Counted from the first letter of the stretch, positions 52,250 through 61,424 are shown. The stretch: 64,000 nt of DNA from Halobacteriovorax marinus SJ (GCF_000210915.2 NC_016620.1:2356001-2420000), one strand, 5' to 3'. Translations and numbers: made by a program. The notes: a model not told the origin generated them from the letters alone.

Positions 52250-53494
52250 ATGCACAACAAACTAAAGCAAACGCTATTTACCGTGGCGATTCTCTTCTCT
52301 AGCGAGATGACTCTGGCCGCCAGCTACGACACTTTACCAAAGGGAGTGCGTCTAGGTGGATATCGTCATGTCTTAACTGATGGAATCAACTCTGACTATG
52401 GATCAAGTAGTACAGAGAGCCAGTACGCTTTAAAAGAAAGCCTTGATGCAAAAAATCTTGAATCAATTAACGATGCAACTAAGCAATACTTTGAGCAATT
52501 AAAAAGTATCAACCCAGGTGCCTATGATAGCTTTACCTTTGGAGAATACGCCGCAGATGCTGAAGGTAGAGTCTCTGTAAATGGCTTTGGCCTTGGTTGG
52601 GGAATCACTAATAACTTAACCGCCTATTTCTCTGTTCCAATCTATAAAGCAAATGTGAAATTAAATATTCACAGAACTAAGGGAAATAACCATAGTGAGA
52701 CTCTTAATCATATTAATCAAAATTCAAACTTAACTGCTGAACAGAAAGTTATCCGTGATATCACGGCTCAACTTCCAGACGCTAAAGAAGAGTTACTTCA
52801 ATCTATTATCGTAAATTACTATCAATATAAGCCAATCGGAAATTGGGAAGCCCAAGGACTCGGAGATATTGAAGTTGGCGCTATCTATAAATTAGTAGAT
52901 GCTGGAGATTATGGACTCGCTGTTGCCGGCGGCGTTGTTCTCCCAACAGGAAGAGAGGATGATCCTGATACACTTCAGGACATATCATTTGGAGATGGCC
53001 AAAGTGATATCTTTGCAGAAGTATTTACTGGAAGAAGTTTCTTTAAACGAAAGCTAGACTTAGATTTAAACTTTAGGCTTACTTATCAAATGTCAGCAGA
53101 AAAGCGCTTAAGAGTTCCAGAGAGCTACGACTTTCCCCTCTCTAGAGAGGTCGATTACTTTAAAGAAAAACTTGGGAATAAAGTAAATCTTTCTTTTGGA
53201 CCTACTTATCACTTTACTCACTGGGCTTCACTATCTTCAACATATGGTTACGAGCTCCAAGGAAAATCGAAATACGAATCATCCCATTCTCAGGCAAACG
53301 ATATACTTGCACACAACTCTGATAGTGAGTCCCACAATATTAGGCTAGCTGCTAGTTTTAGTACAGTGTCTCTCTATCAAATGAAGAAATTTGTTATGCC
53401 TCTATCAGTTTCTCTTAGAGCACAAAAGAAAATTGCTGGAAGAAATACGCCTAAGCATTCTCAGTATGAATTAGATTTTAAGTTCTTCTTTTAA
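52250..53494 (+). CDS. outer-membrane beta-barrel protein, phenol/meta-pathway transporter-like
   Basis: A 414-residue protein with signal peptide (QTLFTVAILFSSEMTLA). The mature part alternates short strands (GLGDIEVGAIYKL, GLAVAGGVVLPTG, LDLNFRLTYQM) like the meta-pathway type outer-membrane proteins, and ends in aromatic residues (FKFFF) suitable for BAM insertion. A central 70-residue hydrophilic insert carries a basic helix. A pore or surface protein is likely; the substrate is unknown. It overlaps the epimerase gene tail to tail by four bases. Confidence 0.8.
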   Translation: MHNKLKQTLFTVAILFSSEMTLAASYDTLPKGVRLGGYRHVLTDGINSDYGSSSTESQYALKESLDAKNLESINDATKQYFEQLKSINPGAYDSFTFGEYAADAEGRVSVNGFGLGWGITNNLTAYFSVPIYKANVKLNIHRTKGNNHSETLNHINQNSNLTAEQKVIRDITAQLPDAKEELLQSIIVNYYQYKPIGNWEAQGLGDIEVGAIYKLVDAGDYGLAVAGGVVLPTGREDDPDTLQDISFGDGQSDIFAEVFTGRSFFKRKLDLDLNFRLTYQMSAEKRLRVPESYDFPLSREVDYFKEKLGNKVNLSFGPTYHFTHWASLSSTYGYELQGKSKYESSHSQANDILAHNSDSESHNIRLAASFSTVSLYQMKKFVMPLSVSLRAQKKIAGRNTPKHSQYELDFKFFF

Positions 53495-54492
53495 TGTAGA
53501 TGGGCCAAGAAAACTTGTCCTCCATCTTCATATAAGTAGTTAAATGGGTCCTTCTCGAGTAATAGAAAACCGTCTAAATCCAAGTAATCTACTCCATAGG
53601 CAATATTAATGGCCGAATTAATTCCTAGAGAAGTCTCAACCATACATCCAACCATTGTCTTTAGCCCTAACTCTCTTGCACTACGTAGTTGGTTAAGTGC
53701 TTTAAAATAACTTCCGGACTTCATCAATTTGATATTTATTCCATGAAATTGATTCGCCAAATCTCTATTCACATCCCCGTTTGTAATGGATTCATCAGCT
53801 ATAATCTCTACAGGAGAAATTGGCTTTAATGCTAAGTATTCTGCATGAGAGTCACTCGAGAATGGTTGCTCTAAGAATTCAATATTGAAGTTTCGAAGAG
53901 GTCCTTCAAAGAGCTTCATAACTTGGTCGGGGTCTTTCCAACCTTCATTGGCATCAATGCGAAGAGGTCCTTTGTAAAACTTCTCTACTTGTTTAAGAAA
54001 TTCAATATCTGACTCTGCGCCTACTTTAAGCTTTAGAGCACTAAAGCGCTCTAGCCTATTGTCAGCAATAAAGGACTCAACTTTTGCTGGATCCATAATT
54101 GGCACAGAGAACGATGTTTTTACTTTTGAGAGTGTATTTGCCCCAATGATTTGGGCCACAGACATATCGGCCACGTGGGCCATATTGTGTATAAAGGCAG
54201 ACTCTATTCCGAATCTAAGAGAGCTACATACATCAGCTTTCTTAAATACCGGTTCTAGATCGGCTAAAGTCGTTAATGATCTTGGACAAAGAGAGATAAA
54301 CTTAGCAAATTGTTCTTTTATCAGCTCTAGAGACTCTCCATACCTTGAATTAAATGCGACCTCTCCTAGCCCAAGAACACTATTGCTATTGTACTCAACA
54401 ATTAAATTCTTCTTAACGTCACAAGAACTCCTTGAGATCGCCCAAGAAAATCGCAGTGGTAACTCTATTTCTCTAATTTTCCAATTACTCAT
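53491..54492 (-). CDS. enolase-superfamily epimerase, Ala-Glu/dipeptide epimerase type
   Basis: A 333-residue protein of the muconate-lactonising subgroup. The acid-base lysines are KLK at 154-156 and Lys258 in NIKLMKSG; metal ligands are Asp180 (LRIDANEGW), Glu208 (EFLEQPF) and Asp233 (IADES). This set is typical of L-Ala-D/L-Glu epimerases, which recycle murein peptides; o-succinylbenzoate synthase has similar residues and cannot be excluded. Cytoplasmic. The gene is divergent from the J-domain gene. Confidence 0.85.
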   Translation of the reverse strand: MSNWKIREIELPLRFSWAISRSSCDVKKNLIVEYNSNSVLGLGEVAFNSRYGESLELIKEQFAKFISLCPRSLTTLADLEPVFKKADVCSSLRFGIESAFIHNMAHVADMSVAQIIGANTLSKVKTSFSVPIMDPAKVESFIADNRLERFSALKLKVGAESDIEFLKQVEKFYKGPLRIDANEGWKDPDQVMKLFEGPLRNFNIEFLEQPFSSDSHAEYLALKPISPVEIIADESITNGDVNRDLANQFHGINIKLMKSGSYFKALNQLRSARELGLKTMVGCMVETSLGINSAINIAYGVDYLDLDGFLLLEKDPFNYLYEDGGQVFLAHLH

Positions 54493-54556
54493 AATGACAA
54501 CTTTTCACTCACAACATATCATAGATAATAATATTACTATTATCCCTCGAATTGCT

Positions 54557-55489
54557 ATGAATTTAAAGCTTGAAGATTTGTCACAATATATAGTTCTTTT
54601 AATTTTTATCCTAGTCATTATAAAAGTTCTAGGGGCAGGTTTCTCAACGACCTTAATGGAACTACTCACAGGAAAAAAGAAAGAGGAAGAATTCGATCTA
54701 GACACCTTAGTTAAGAGAAAGGCCAATCAACTAAACTTCTCTAATCCCCCATCAACACAAGAGAAGCAGAATTTAAAAACAAAATTAAATCAGCTAGAGG
54801 GAGATAAGAAACAGGTCTTAATTGAGCTTTTAAACTCTCTTGAATGGGGAGATATTATAAAAACTGAAGCTCCTGAAAGTACAAAGTTACTCACCGACTT
54901 TCAAAGTACAAGAGGACTTTCTAAAATAGTGAGACACTTCTTTGAAAAATGTTTTACCTCTGACTCTGATGAACTTTATAAGAATTGGCAGAAAGTTTAT
55001 GACAACTCAATTCTTTGGACTTCACTAGTTAACGGGTCCAAGACAGTACCCGAGAAAAAAGCTCTCATACTATTTAGAGTCAATAATATTGAAGAAGTTC
55101 ATAAGATGAAGCCTGAGCAGATTACTAGGGAAATGGAGGCTTCTCTACTTCCAGAACATATTGAGCAAATAAAGTTTAACGATTCAGACTTCACAACTGT
55201 AAAAACTGCGGAAATATTTGAAAATTTCACTAAAAAAACGAATCTTTTCAAAAGCTTATTGCCTATTTCTCCGAAGAGTAAGGAAAATACAAAGGAATGG
55301 GCTTACGAAGTACTGGAGTTAAATGATACGCCTGCAGATGAAGAAGTAGTAAAGAAAAGATATAAAGAGCTAACATCAAGAATTCATCCTGATAAGTTTA
55401 GTTCTCTTAATCTAAACGAAGAAATGCTTCTTACTCTAAATGCGAATCTTGCTCTCGTTAATAAGGCCTATACCTTTTTGAAAAAATAG
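54557..55489 (+). CDS. membrane-anchored protein with C-terminal J domain
   Basis: About 310 residues from the ATG at 54557; the ATG at 54494 would add a hydrophilic extension. One helix (YIVLLIFILVIIKVLGAGF) anchors the N-terminus. The last 70 residues form a J domain, with the essential HPD in SRIHPDKF and a typical final helix LVNKAYTFL. The 180 residues between are helical and unknown. J domains stimulate DnaK. The layout recalls DjlA-type proteins. The deaminase-like gene starts seven bases after the stop, so the two are probably one operon. Confidence 0.87.
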   Translation: MNLKLEDLSQYIVLLIFILVIIKVLGAGFSTTLMELLTGKKKEEEFDLDTLVKRKANQLNFSNPPSTQEKQNLKTKLNQLEGDKKQVLIELLNSLEWGDIIKTEAPESTKLLTDFQSTRGLSKIVRHFFEKCFTSDSDELYKNWQKVYDNSILWTSLVNGSKTVPEKKALILFRVNNIEEVHKMKPEQITREMEASLLPEHIEQIKFNDSDFTTVKTAEIFENFTKKTNLFKSLLPISPKSKENTKEWAYEVLELNDTPADEEVVKKRYKELTSRIHPDKFSSLNLNEEMLLTLNANLALVNKAYTFLKK

Positions 55490-55496
55490 GTGTGTC

Positions 55497-57149
55497 ATGA
55501 ACAAGAAAAGAGAACAACTCGTAAATCAGCTAAAAGTTGAAATTGTAAAAATTATTAGTGAGACAAATGGGATCTCTCTCAGTGACACCCTAGAGCTTTT
55601 AATTCAATCAATTAAAATTAAAGAAAACTCGCTAGTTGAGAAGTCACTTTTGGAGTTCAATCATTTACTAACAGGTTTTCAAATTGATGAAGTCGATATA
55701 GACACGCTCCTCACTCACCCTGTGGGAGAAGCTCTGTTTGGTTTCTTTAAGTCATTTCCTATTCCCTACAATGAAGAACATATTCACTTAACAGGTTCAC
55801 TGAATGCTGAATTTATCTACCCAAGATTAAAGAAACTACTTGAGGGAGAGAATAAGGCCATCTATGAAAAGAAGATTAAAGATGTATACGGCGAAGACTC
55901 AATCCCTATTAACTCCATTGATGATGTAGATAATTTAATTCGCTTAAAAGAAGGTGAACAATTTAATAAATATTTAGAGATTCTCTATCTTGCTAAACTT
56001 GTTCTTGTAGATAGAAAATCTCATGAAGATGCCTCATATCACATGGCAAAAGAGCTTTATACGAAATTCAACGTCGGTCAGATTAGGCTAAAGTTTACCC
56101 TCTCTAGATCGACGACAATTGAAACAGAAAAGATTCCTGGAATTGAAGATATAACAGAAGAAGATGTTGTCCTAGGGCTCTATGATGGATTTAAAAAGTT
56201 TCAACAAGAGAATAACTTCTTTAAGTTCATACTCTCTCCAAGTTTTAGGAAAGAGAATAACTTCTTTGACTCTGAAAATTATGAAACTAAGCAAGATCAT
56301 TTTAATGCACAAGTGAACTCTCTACTGGAAATTCTCGATAAGCACTCCTTTTTACGTCCTTATGTATCAGAGGTAGATACAGTTGGAGACGAGAGGGAGC
56401 TCTATAGAAAAGTTCACTTTAAACAGATGAAGTCAGGCCTTAGAAGATTACAGTACAATGGTTTTCAAATTAGATCACACCACGGTGAAACCTGGAAGAC
56501 TCTAAAGAAAGGTGTGCAGTCTGTAGATAATGCTATGAATATTTGGCATATCGATACTCTAGAGCACGGTCTCTCTCTTGGTATAAATCCAAACTTCTAC
56601 TATCACTCACTTATGCAAAGAGTTTTAGAGAAAAATCAAAAAGAAGAGAAACTCAAAGAAGGAAGTCAGGAGTATAACGAAATTCAAGATATGGAGTGGC
56701 ATGATCAAAATGTTAAAGAAAAAGTTCTTGGCGGTACTCCTTTATCAGATGATGAAATTATAAGCTTTACCAAAACGAAGTTCCATACTGCAAGAGAAGT
56801 TGAACACTACCAGCATGACGTACTCAATCGTATGATTAATAAACAAGTTTCACTAGTGGCACTTCCCTCCTCTAACTTAAAGCTTACCGGATGTTTCCCT
56901 GACTATAAGGACCATCCGTTCTCTTGGTGGGAAAAGAAAGGTGTAAAACTTGGTGTTGGAACTGATAACTACATCACTCTTTCTACAAACTTTATTCAAG
57001 AGATGCTAATACTTCTCTTTTCAGACCCTATTAATTTAAAAATTACAAAATTACTTATGGTCTCTACAAAGGAAAAGAGAAGACCGTTTATTAGTCACTT
57101 ACTCTGGGAAATGAGAAAAGAAATTGTTAAAGGGAAAGTTGAGCCTTAA
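55497..57149 (+). CDS. divergent adenosine-deaminase-superfamily hydrolase
   Basis: A 550-residue protein. The metal and catalytic residues of ADA-like enzymes are in order: EEHIHLTGSL (His95, His97), RSHHGET (His329, Glu331), DTLEHGL (His357) and GVGTDNY (Asp490). LPSSNLKLTG matches the S-N segment. Extensions are unusual: about 90 residues before HxH and a 130-residue insert between His97 and the next site, plus a further insert at 375-420. Deamination of a purine or related compound is likely but the substrate is unknown. It follows a J-domain gene and overlaps waa-type GT gene by 23 bases tail to tail. Confidence 0.85.
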   Translation: MNKKREQLVNQLKVEIVKIISETNGISLSDTLELLIQSIKIKENSLVEKSLLEFNHLLTGFQIDEVDIDTLLTHPVGEALFGFFKSFPIPYNEEHIHLTGSLNAEFIYPRLKKLLEGENKAIYEKKIKDVYGEDSIPINSIDDVDNLIRLKEGEQFNKYLEILYLAKLVLVDRKSHEDASYHMAKELYTKFNVGQIRLKFTLSRSTTIETEKIPGIEDITEEDVVLGLYDGFKKFQQENNFFKFILSPSFRKENNFFDSENYETKQDHFNAQVNSLLEILDKHSFLRPYVSEVDTVGDERELYRKVHFKQMKSGLRRLQYNGFQIRSHHGETWKTLKKGVQSVDNAMNIWHIDTLEHGLSLGINPNFYYHSLMQRVLEKNQKEEKLKEGSQEYNEIQDMEWHDQNVKEKVLGGTPLSDDEIISFTKTKFHTAREVEHYQHDVLNRMINKQVSLVALPSSNLKLTGCFPDYKDHPFSWWEKKGVKLGVGTDNYITLSTNFIQEMLILLFSDPINLKITKLLMVSTKEKRRPFISHLLWEMRKEIVKGKVEP

Positions 57150-58104
57150 TCTCACTGGAAACCATTTCTGGTGTTATATCAACCATACACTTTTGCCAGA
57201 TATCTTGAGAACACTTGCCGCGTCCGTCCTTTGTACACGGTCTGCATGGAAGATCTACTTCCAAGGTCTTAATGTGATCTCCTGTTGCAAAGCCAAAGGC
57301 AGTTGGGCCCATGAGAGAAATCCCTTTTCTTCCTAGTAGATCGGCCACATGAATGAGCCCCGTATCAGCAGAAATTAATAATTTAGTTTTAGAAACAATA
57401 TAACAGCTCTCAATTAAGCTCAATTTTCCAGCAAGGTTCGTTACCCTTTGTGGATCAATCTCTCTGAGTTCCTCGCAAAACTTATCCCCTGGGCCACCAA
57501 GTACAGTAAACTTTAACTCTTTATTTAAAGAAATTAATCTCTTCCAGTAATCCAGTGGCCAGCGCTTCATTTCCCAGGCAGCGGAAGGAGCAATAGCAAT
57601 AGAGTCACTTTCAAATGAAGTTGGAATACTTAACTTAGAAAAGTCCCACTCTGTCGGTTTAAAGTCTCTCGCATCCTCAATTCCCCACTTTAGCAATGGA
57701 GTGAGATAGCTAATTATTCCGCGATATGGATTTTCAAAGTAATTCTTTCTAAACGTAAATAAAAGAATTCTCTTAATCCTCTCCTTACTTCTTCTTATAA
57801 AGTGAGGTGGAAAGAGAAATGAACTTAGAACTCTTGAGCGTAAATTGGAGTGAGCATCATAGACGTGAGTATAATTCTCTTTTCTTAGCTCCCAAGCAAG
57901 TTTTAATAGACCAAGAAATCCCTTCTTCTTATCAAAACTCCAAACTTTATCTACAGATTTATTTAATAATAAGAGCGAGGACATATCACTGCGAGTCACC
58001 CAGTGAACTTCTCCCGGAATATTCTCTTTAACCTTGGGCAAGATACTCATACATTGTACAATATCTCCAAAGCTTGAAAATCTTATTATCAATACTTTAT
58101 TCAT
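57127..58104 (-). CDS. family 9 glycosyltransferase (heptosyltransferase-like)
   Basis: From the ATG at 58104 the product is 325 residues; the TTG at 58140 would add a poor hydrophilic start. VLIIRFSSFGDIVQCMSILP is the GT9 N-terminal motif, and SADTGLIHVADLLGRKGISLMGPT holds the sugar-nucleotide site. Cysteine-rich LPCRPCTKDGRGKC near the end is common in this family. Members add heptose to lipopolysaccharide core or similar glycans. GGAAAG precedes the ATG. Confidence 0.9.
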   Translation of the reverse strand: MNKVLIIRFSSFGDIVQCMSILPKVKENIPGEVHWVTRSDMSSLLLLNKSVDKVWSFDKKKGFLGLLKLAWELRKENYTHVYDAHSNLRSRVLSSFLFPPHFIRRSKERIKRILLFTFRKNYFENPYRGIISYLTPLLKWGIEDARDFKPTEWDFSKLSIPTSFESDSIAIAPSAAWEMKRWPLDYWKRLISLNKELKFTVLGGPGDKFCEELREIDPQRVTNLAGKLSLIESCYIVSKTKLLISADTGLIHVADLLGRKGISLMGPTAFGFATGDHIKTLEVDLPCRPCTKDGRGKCSQDIWQKCMVDITPEMVSSEIKAQLSL

Positions 58105-58186
58105 CTTTCCATCATAACTCATTTTTTTTAATTTGCCCAAGAGCTGAATAAAGTCTTATTATTGAATAATAACAAAAGAGAGAATT

Positions 58187-59431
58187 ATGATGCGTATTTT
58201 ACTTTGCCTAGTCCTATCAATAAACACCTATGCTTCTGTCCAAAATGATGTACTAACCACACTTTGGCACGAATTAGGTCATCCACCAAAGAAGATAGTT
58301 AAAAAAGAGAATGATCAGCGCAACTATCCTAATACTCTGGCTAAGAAAGAAGAAAAGAAAGTCATGCCCATAAAGGAAAAAGAGCTCAGCCCCGGTCAAA
58401 GAAAAATAGAAGAAATAAAAGCGCGCAACAGAAAGTTAATTCAACAAAGAAAGGTAGAGTCTCACGCTTCAGATAATATATACGATCAATATAGAAAGAA
58501 CTTAAGCGATCTAAAAAGACAAACAACGACTACACTTGCCTCTCAAAAAAATATGATCAACAAAACAAGAGAAAGGTGGAGAGCAGCAAGAGATGAGTTC
58601 TTAAAAAATCTCTCTCATTATAAAGAAAATACATTTTCACTTGAAAGTGTCGGTGGAAACTTCCAGCGAGCACCTCTTAAACTTCTTTCAACTTCGACTC
58701 CCCTCTCCAGAGGAGAAGATTACTACGTCGTTAAAAATGCTTTTAAAGTTGGAATTAAAGACCAAGGAAAGAGACCTACCTGTAGTGCATTTGCAGGAGC
58801 CAGTGCGATAGAGATTATGCTAAGGCAAAATCAATCGAATGTGGATGTCTCTGAACAATATCTATATTGGTCCTCAAAGCCCTATTGTCAAAAGTCTCCA
58901 TGCTCTAAAAAAGGAAGCTGGATTAGCTACGCCTATGACAATTCAATCAACTCTAAAGGATTCAACATTCCTAGCGAAGGAAACTGTCCTTATAATAGTT
59001 TATCTAGGCCAGGAAATGAGACTCAGATCCCTCTCAGTTCAAGTTGTCAAAAAGGAGTCGTAAAAGTAGATAGCTATCAGAAAATTTCTACATCTTCTAA
59101 AATCATCGAAGCTCTCGAAAAGGATCGTCCCATCATCATTGGGGTAAAACTCTCTCCTAATTTCTACACCACTTCAGGAATCATTACCTACCAAGATTCA
59201 CTAGTTGGTGGTAAAATGGATCAACATGCAAGTGGTCACGCACTCTTACTTATCGGCTATATGAAGCTGCCTAAAAAGCTCGCCCATGAAGGAAGAGTTT
59301 GTTACATCACTGCAAATAGCTGGACTCAGGGATGGGGAGCTGGAGGCTACGGTTGCCTTAGCGAGAAATGGTTGACTCAATATAAAGTGAATAATCCATT
59401 TCTAGCACTTTCAAAAGTTAGGAGTTTATAA
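58187..59431 (+). CDS. secreted papain-like (C1A) cysteine protease
   Basis: A 414-residue secreted protein: signal peptide, then about 160 residues of basic, coiled-coil-prone pro-region (RQVKRN-type repeats), then a papain fold. The catalytic residues are visible: Gln193 and Cys199 in DQGKRPTCSAF, His351 in SGHALLLIGY and Asn377 in TANSW. Cysteines at several sites can form disulfides. The stop is followed at once by the pilT ATG, so the two are in one operon. Export outside the cell is likely; self-activation by pro-region removal is inferred. Confidence 0.93.
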   Translation: MMRILLCLVLSINTYASVQNDVLTTLWHELGHPPKKIVKKENDQRNYPNTLAKKEEKKVMPIKEKELSPGQRKIEEIKARNRKLIQQRKVESHASDNIYDQYRKNLSDLKRQTTTTLASQKNMINKTRERWRAARDEFLKNLSHYKENTFSLESVGGNFQRAPLKLLSTSTPLSRGEDYYVVKNAFKVGIKDQGKRPTCSAFAGASAIEIMLRQNQSNVDVSEQYLYWSSKPYCQKSPCSKKGSWISYAYDNSINSKGFNIPSEGNCPYNSLSRPGNETQIPLSSSCQKGVVKVDSYQKISTSSKIIEALEKDRPIIIGVKLSPNFYTTSGIITYQDSLVGGKMDQHASGHALLLIGYMKLPKKLAHEGRVCYITANSWTQGWGAGGYGCLSEKWLTQYKVNNPFLALSKVRSL

Positions 59432-60520
59432 ATGCCGTTTACATTACAAAATTTTACAAGTCTGATAAAGGTTGCGGCCCAAAATAATGCCAGTGATGTA
59501 CATATAAGAAGTAATGAATCTCCTAGTTTGAGAATTAGTGGTGAATTAGTTCCCGTTCAATCTAAGCCATTTAGTTCTGAAGATATTGAAGACATTATTA
59601 GAATTATTTCAAAAGATAAAACTCACGAAGTAAATATAGCCGAGTTAACTGAACTCGACGGCGGGATGGAAATAGAGAACCTCTGCCGAATAAGATATAA
59701 TATTTTCAAGTATAATGGTATGTTTGGAATTGTTCTAAGGTTAGTTAAACTTCAAATTCCAACTATAGACCAATTAAACCTGCCACCAATTATTAAGAAG
59801 ATTTCAGAGAATCAAAGAGGGCTCGTCCTAGTAACAGGGGCCACAGGCTCAGGTAAGTCTACTACTCTTACGGCGATGATAGATCACATGAATAAAACAA
59901 GGGCCTCACATATTGTGACGCTTGAAGACCCTATTGAATATATTCACACAAATAATAAATCTAGAATTTCTCAAAGAGAAATTGGTACAGATACACCTAA
60001 TTTTACAGTGGCCCTAAGGTCAGCTTTAAGACAAGACCCAGATATCATTCTCATTGGAGAAATGAGAGATGCGGAGACGATTTCAACAGCTCTCAAGGCA
60101 GCCGAAACCGGTCACCTTGTTCTCTCTACAGTTCATACTACAAATGCTCTATCTACTCTTAGTCGTATTATCTCAATGTTCCCACACGAGGAACAAGATG
60201 AAATTAAAAAGAGGCTTGCAACTTCACTAAAGGCCACCATTTCTCAAAGAATGCTCAAGGCAAATACAAAGTCAGGAATTGCAATAGCCCAAGAGATAAT
60301 GATTACCAACCCTGGTATTAAGGAATGTATCCTTGGAGAGGAGCCTCTAAGTAGAATCGTTAATATTATCAGAGAAGGAAAAGGAAGATCTGGTACAGGA
60401 TCACAAAGCTTTGATCAACATATTATGGATCTATATAACGATGATTTAATTACTAAAGAAACAGCGCTTGGTGCAGTTGAATCAGAGTCAGATTTCTTAC
60501 AAATGTTAGATTTCGAGTAG
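59432..60520 (+). CDS. pilT: type IV pilus retraction ATPase, PilT/PilU-like
   Basis: A 362-residue secretion ATPase. ASDVHIRSNESPSLRI is the N-terminal motif, then Walker A GATGSGKST, the Asp box VTLEDPIEY, Walker B region DPDIILIGEMRD, and the His box STVHTTNA. EIMITNPGIKECILGE is the C-terminal PilT-like segment. It pulls type IV pili back and drives twitching. AGGAG inside the protease gene lies seven bases before the ATG. PilU cannot be excluded. Confidence 0.92.
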   Translation: MPFTLQNFTSLIKVAAQNNASDVHIRSNESPSLRISGELVPVQSKPFSSEDIEDIIRIISKDKTHEVNIAELTELDGGMEIENLCRIRYNIFKYNGMFGIVLRLVKLQIPTIDQLNLPPIIKKISENQRGLVLVTGATGSGKSTTLTAMIDHMNKTRASHIVTLEDPIEYIHTNNKSRISQREIGTDTPNFTVALRSALRQDPDIILIGEMRDAETISTALKAAETGHLVLSTVHTTNALSTLSRIISMFPHEEQDEIKKRLATSLKATISQRMLKANTKSGIAIAQEIMITNPGIKECILGEEPLSRIVNIIREGKGRSGTGSQSFDQHIMDLYNDDLITKETALGAVESESDFLQMLDFE

Positions 60521-60544
60521 TTCTAGCTATTGTCTAGAACTACT
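60516..60544. terminator. hairpin across convergent stop codons
   Basis: AGTAGTTCTAG (60516-60526) and CTAGAACTACT (60534-60544) form a perfect eleven-base stem with a seven-base loop. It spans the stop codons of pilT and the converging RDD gene. Likely a bidirectional terminator. Confidence 0.6.
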
Positions 60545-61176
60545 GTTCCCGAAATATAATCGTGAAGTCCACGCCTTCTTCTATTTAGAGGTATCATCAC
60601 AATGCCAATAACTGAGGCTATCGCAATTGGCTTAGCAAAGTACTCCCTTATGATTATAACCCCTAGCGGTGCCTTTGCCTTAAGAGTACCGATTACTTTC
60701 AACTTTAAAATCTTTTTTCCAAGGGACTTCTGTGTTGAGGCCTGGGGAATAACAACGATTAAAAAATGAATGACTAGCGCTATGACTATACCGCCAATAT
60801 CAAGAGGGATTAAATTAATGATTTCTGGGCCAAGTATTGTTTTAAAAGTTTCTCCGAACTCAGGATAGAAAACAACACCTGCTTGTCCTGCAGCAACGAT
60901 AACAATAAGAAGCGCCAAATCAATAATAAAGGCGATACCTCTTTTCCAATTTGGTGCCGGATCTACGATATCTCTATCTTTTATAGAAGTGCCTCCCGCC
61001 TCTCTTGCCATTTGTCTTCGAGACTTTCTACGAGGAACAGATCCTGCATCTAAATCTATTTTCACTTCTTTTTTAGAATTTTTTAATAATGGTTTATTGG
61101 TAATTTTCTTCTTTTTCTTCTTCGCTGGAGCTTCATCGTCTAGGCTGAAGTTCCAATCATCTTTCTCATCTGACAT
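60523..61176 (-). CDS. RDD-family membrane protein
   Basis: A 217-residue protein. The first 75 residues are charged and lysine-rich. PNWKRGIAFIIDLALLI opens an RDD domain with three to four helices, and STQKSLGKKILKLKVIG and RRRRGLHDYISGTVVL complete it. RDD proteins are of varied or unknown function; some transport ions. It closes a three-gene minus operon with prc and a 75-residue protein. Confidence 0.85.
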   Translation of the reverse strand: MSDEKDDWNFSLDDEAPAKKKKKKITNKPLLKNSKKEVKIDLDAGSVPRRKSRRQMAREAGGTSIKDRDIVDPAPNWKRGIAFIIDLALLIVIVAAGQAGVVFYPEFGETFKTILGPEIINLIPLDIGGIVIALVIHFLIVVIPQASTQKSLGKKILKLKVIGTLKAKAPLGVIIIREYFAKPIAIASVIGIVMIPLNRRRRGLHDYISGTVVLDNS

Positions 61177-61194
61177 AGTATGTTTAACATCCTG

Positions 61195-61422
61195 TTAAAG
61201 GGCCTTAATTTCGGCCACAACTCGATCAACTTCTTTCTTTGCCTCATCACAGGCAGTCTTCCACTCCCCGTGACTTAGGTCTTTATTTAAGTTCATTAAT
61301 AACTCACCTAACTTCTTGGTGGCATTATTAAATTCTCTAAGTTTCTCAACTGCGAGAACTTCATCATCTAAGTTCTCGAGTTTTTCCATAATTTCATCTA
61401 ATTCAGTATTATCAATACTCAT
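61195..61422 (-). CDS. small helical protein between prc and the RDD gene
   Basis: A 75-residue acidic, all-helical protein without signal or motif. Heptad-like leucines (LDEIMEKLENLDDEVLAVEKL) predict a coiled coil. It starts two bases after the prc stop and ends 18 bases before the RDD start, so all three are co-translated. It is not similar enough to XseB to call. Function unknown; a partner of the protease is possible. Confidence 0.68.
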   Translation of the reverse strand: MSIDNTELDEIMEKLENLDDEVLAVEKLREFNNATKKLGELLMNLNKDLSHGEWKTACDEAKKEVDRVVAEIKAL

Positions 61423-61424
61423 AC

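Noticed and set aside
54059-54493. N-terminal extension of the J-domain frame
   Set aside because: It overlaps most of the divergent epimerase gene on the other strand and has no ribosome-binding site; the ATG at 54557 (or 54494) is better.
58268-58282. HELGH zinc-site motif in the papain-like protease
   Set aside because: It lies directly after the signal peptide (residues 28-32), with no room for a metalloprotease domain before or after it, so it is probably chance.
61195-61422. Exodeoxyribonuclease VII small subunit
   Set aside because: Size and helices are similar, but the conserved XseB residues were not seen and no xseA is adjacent.
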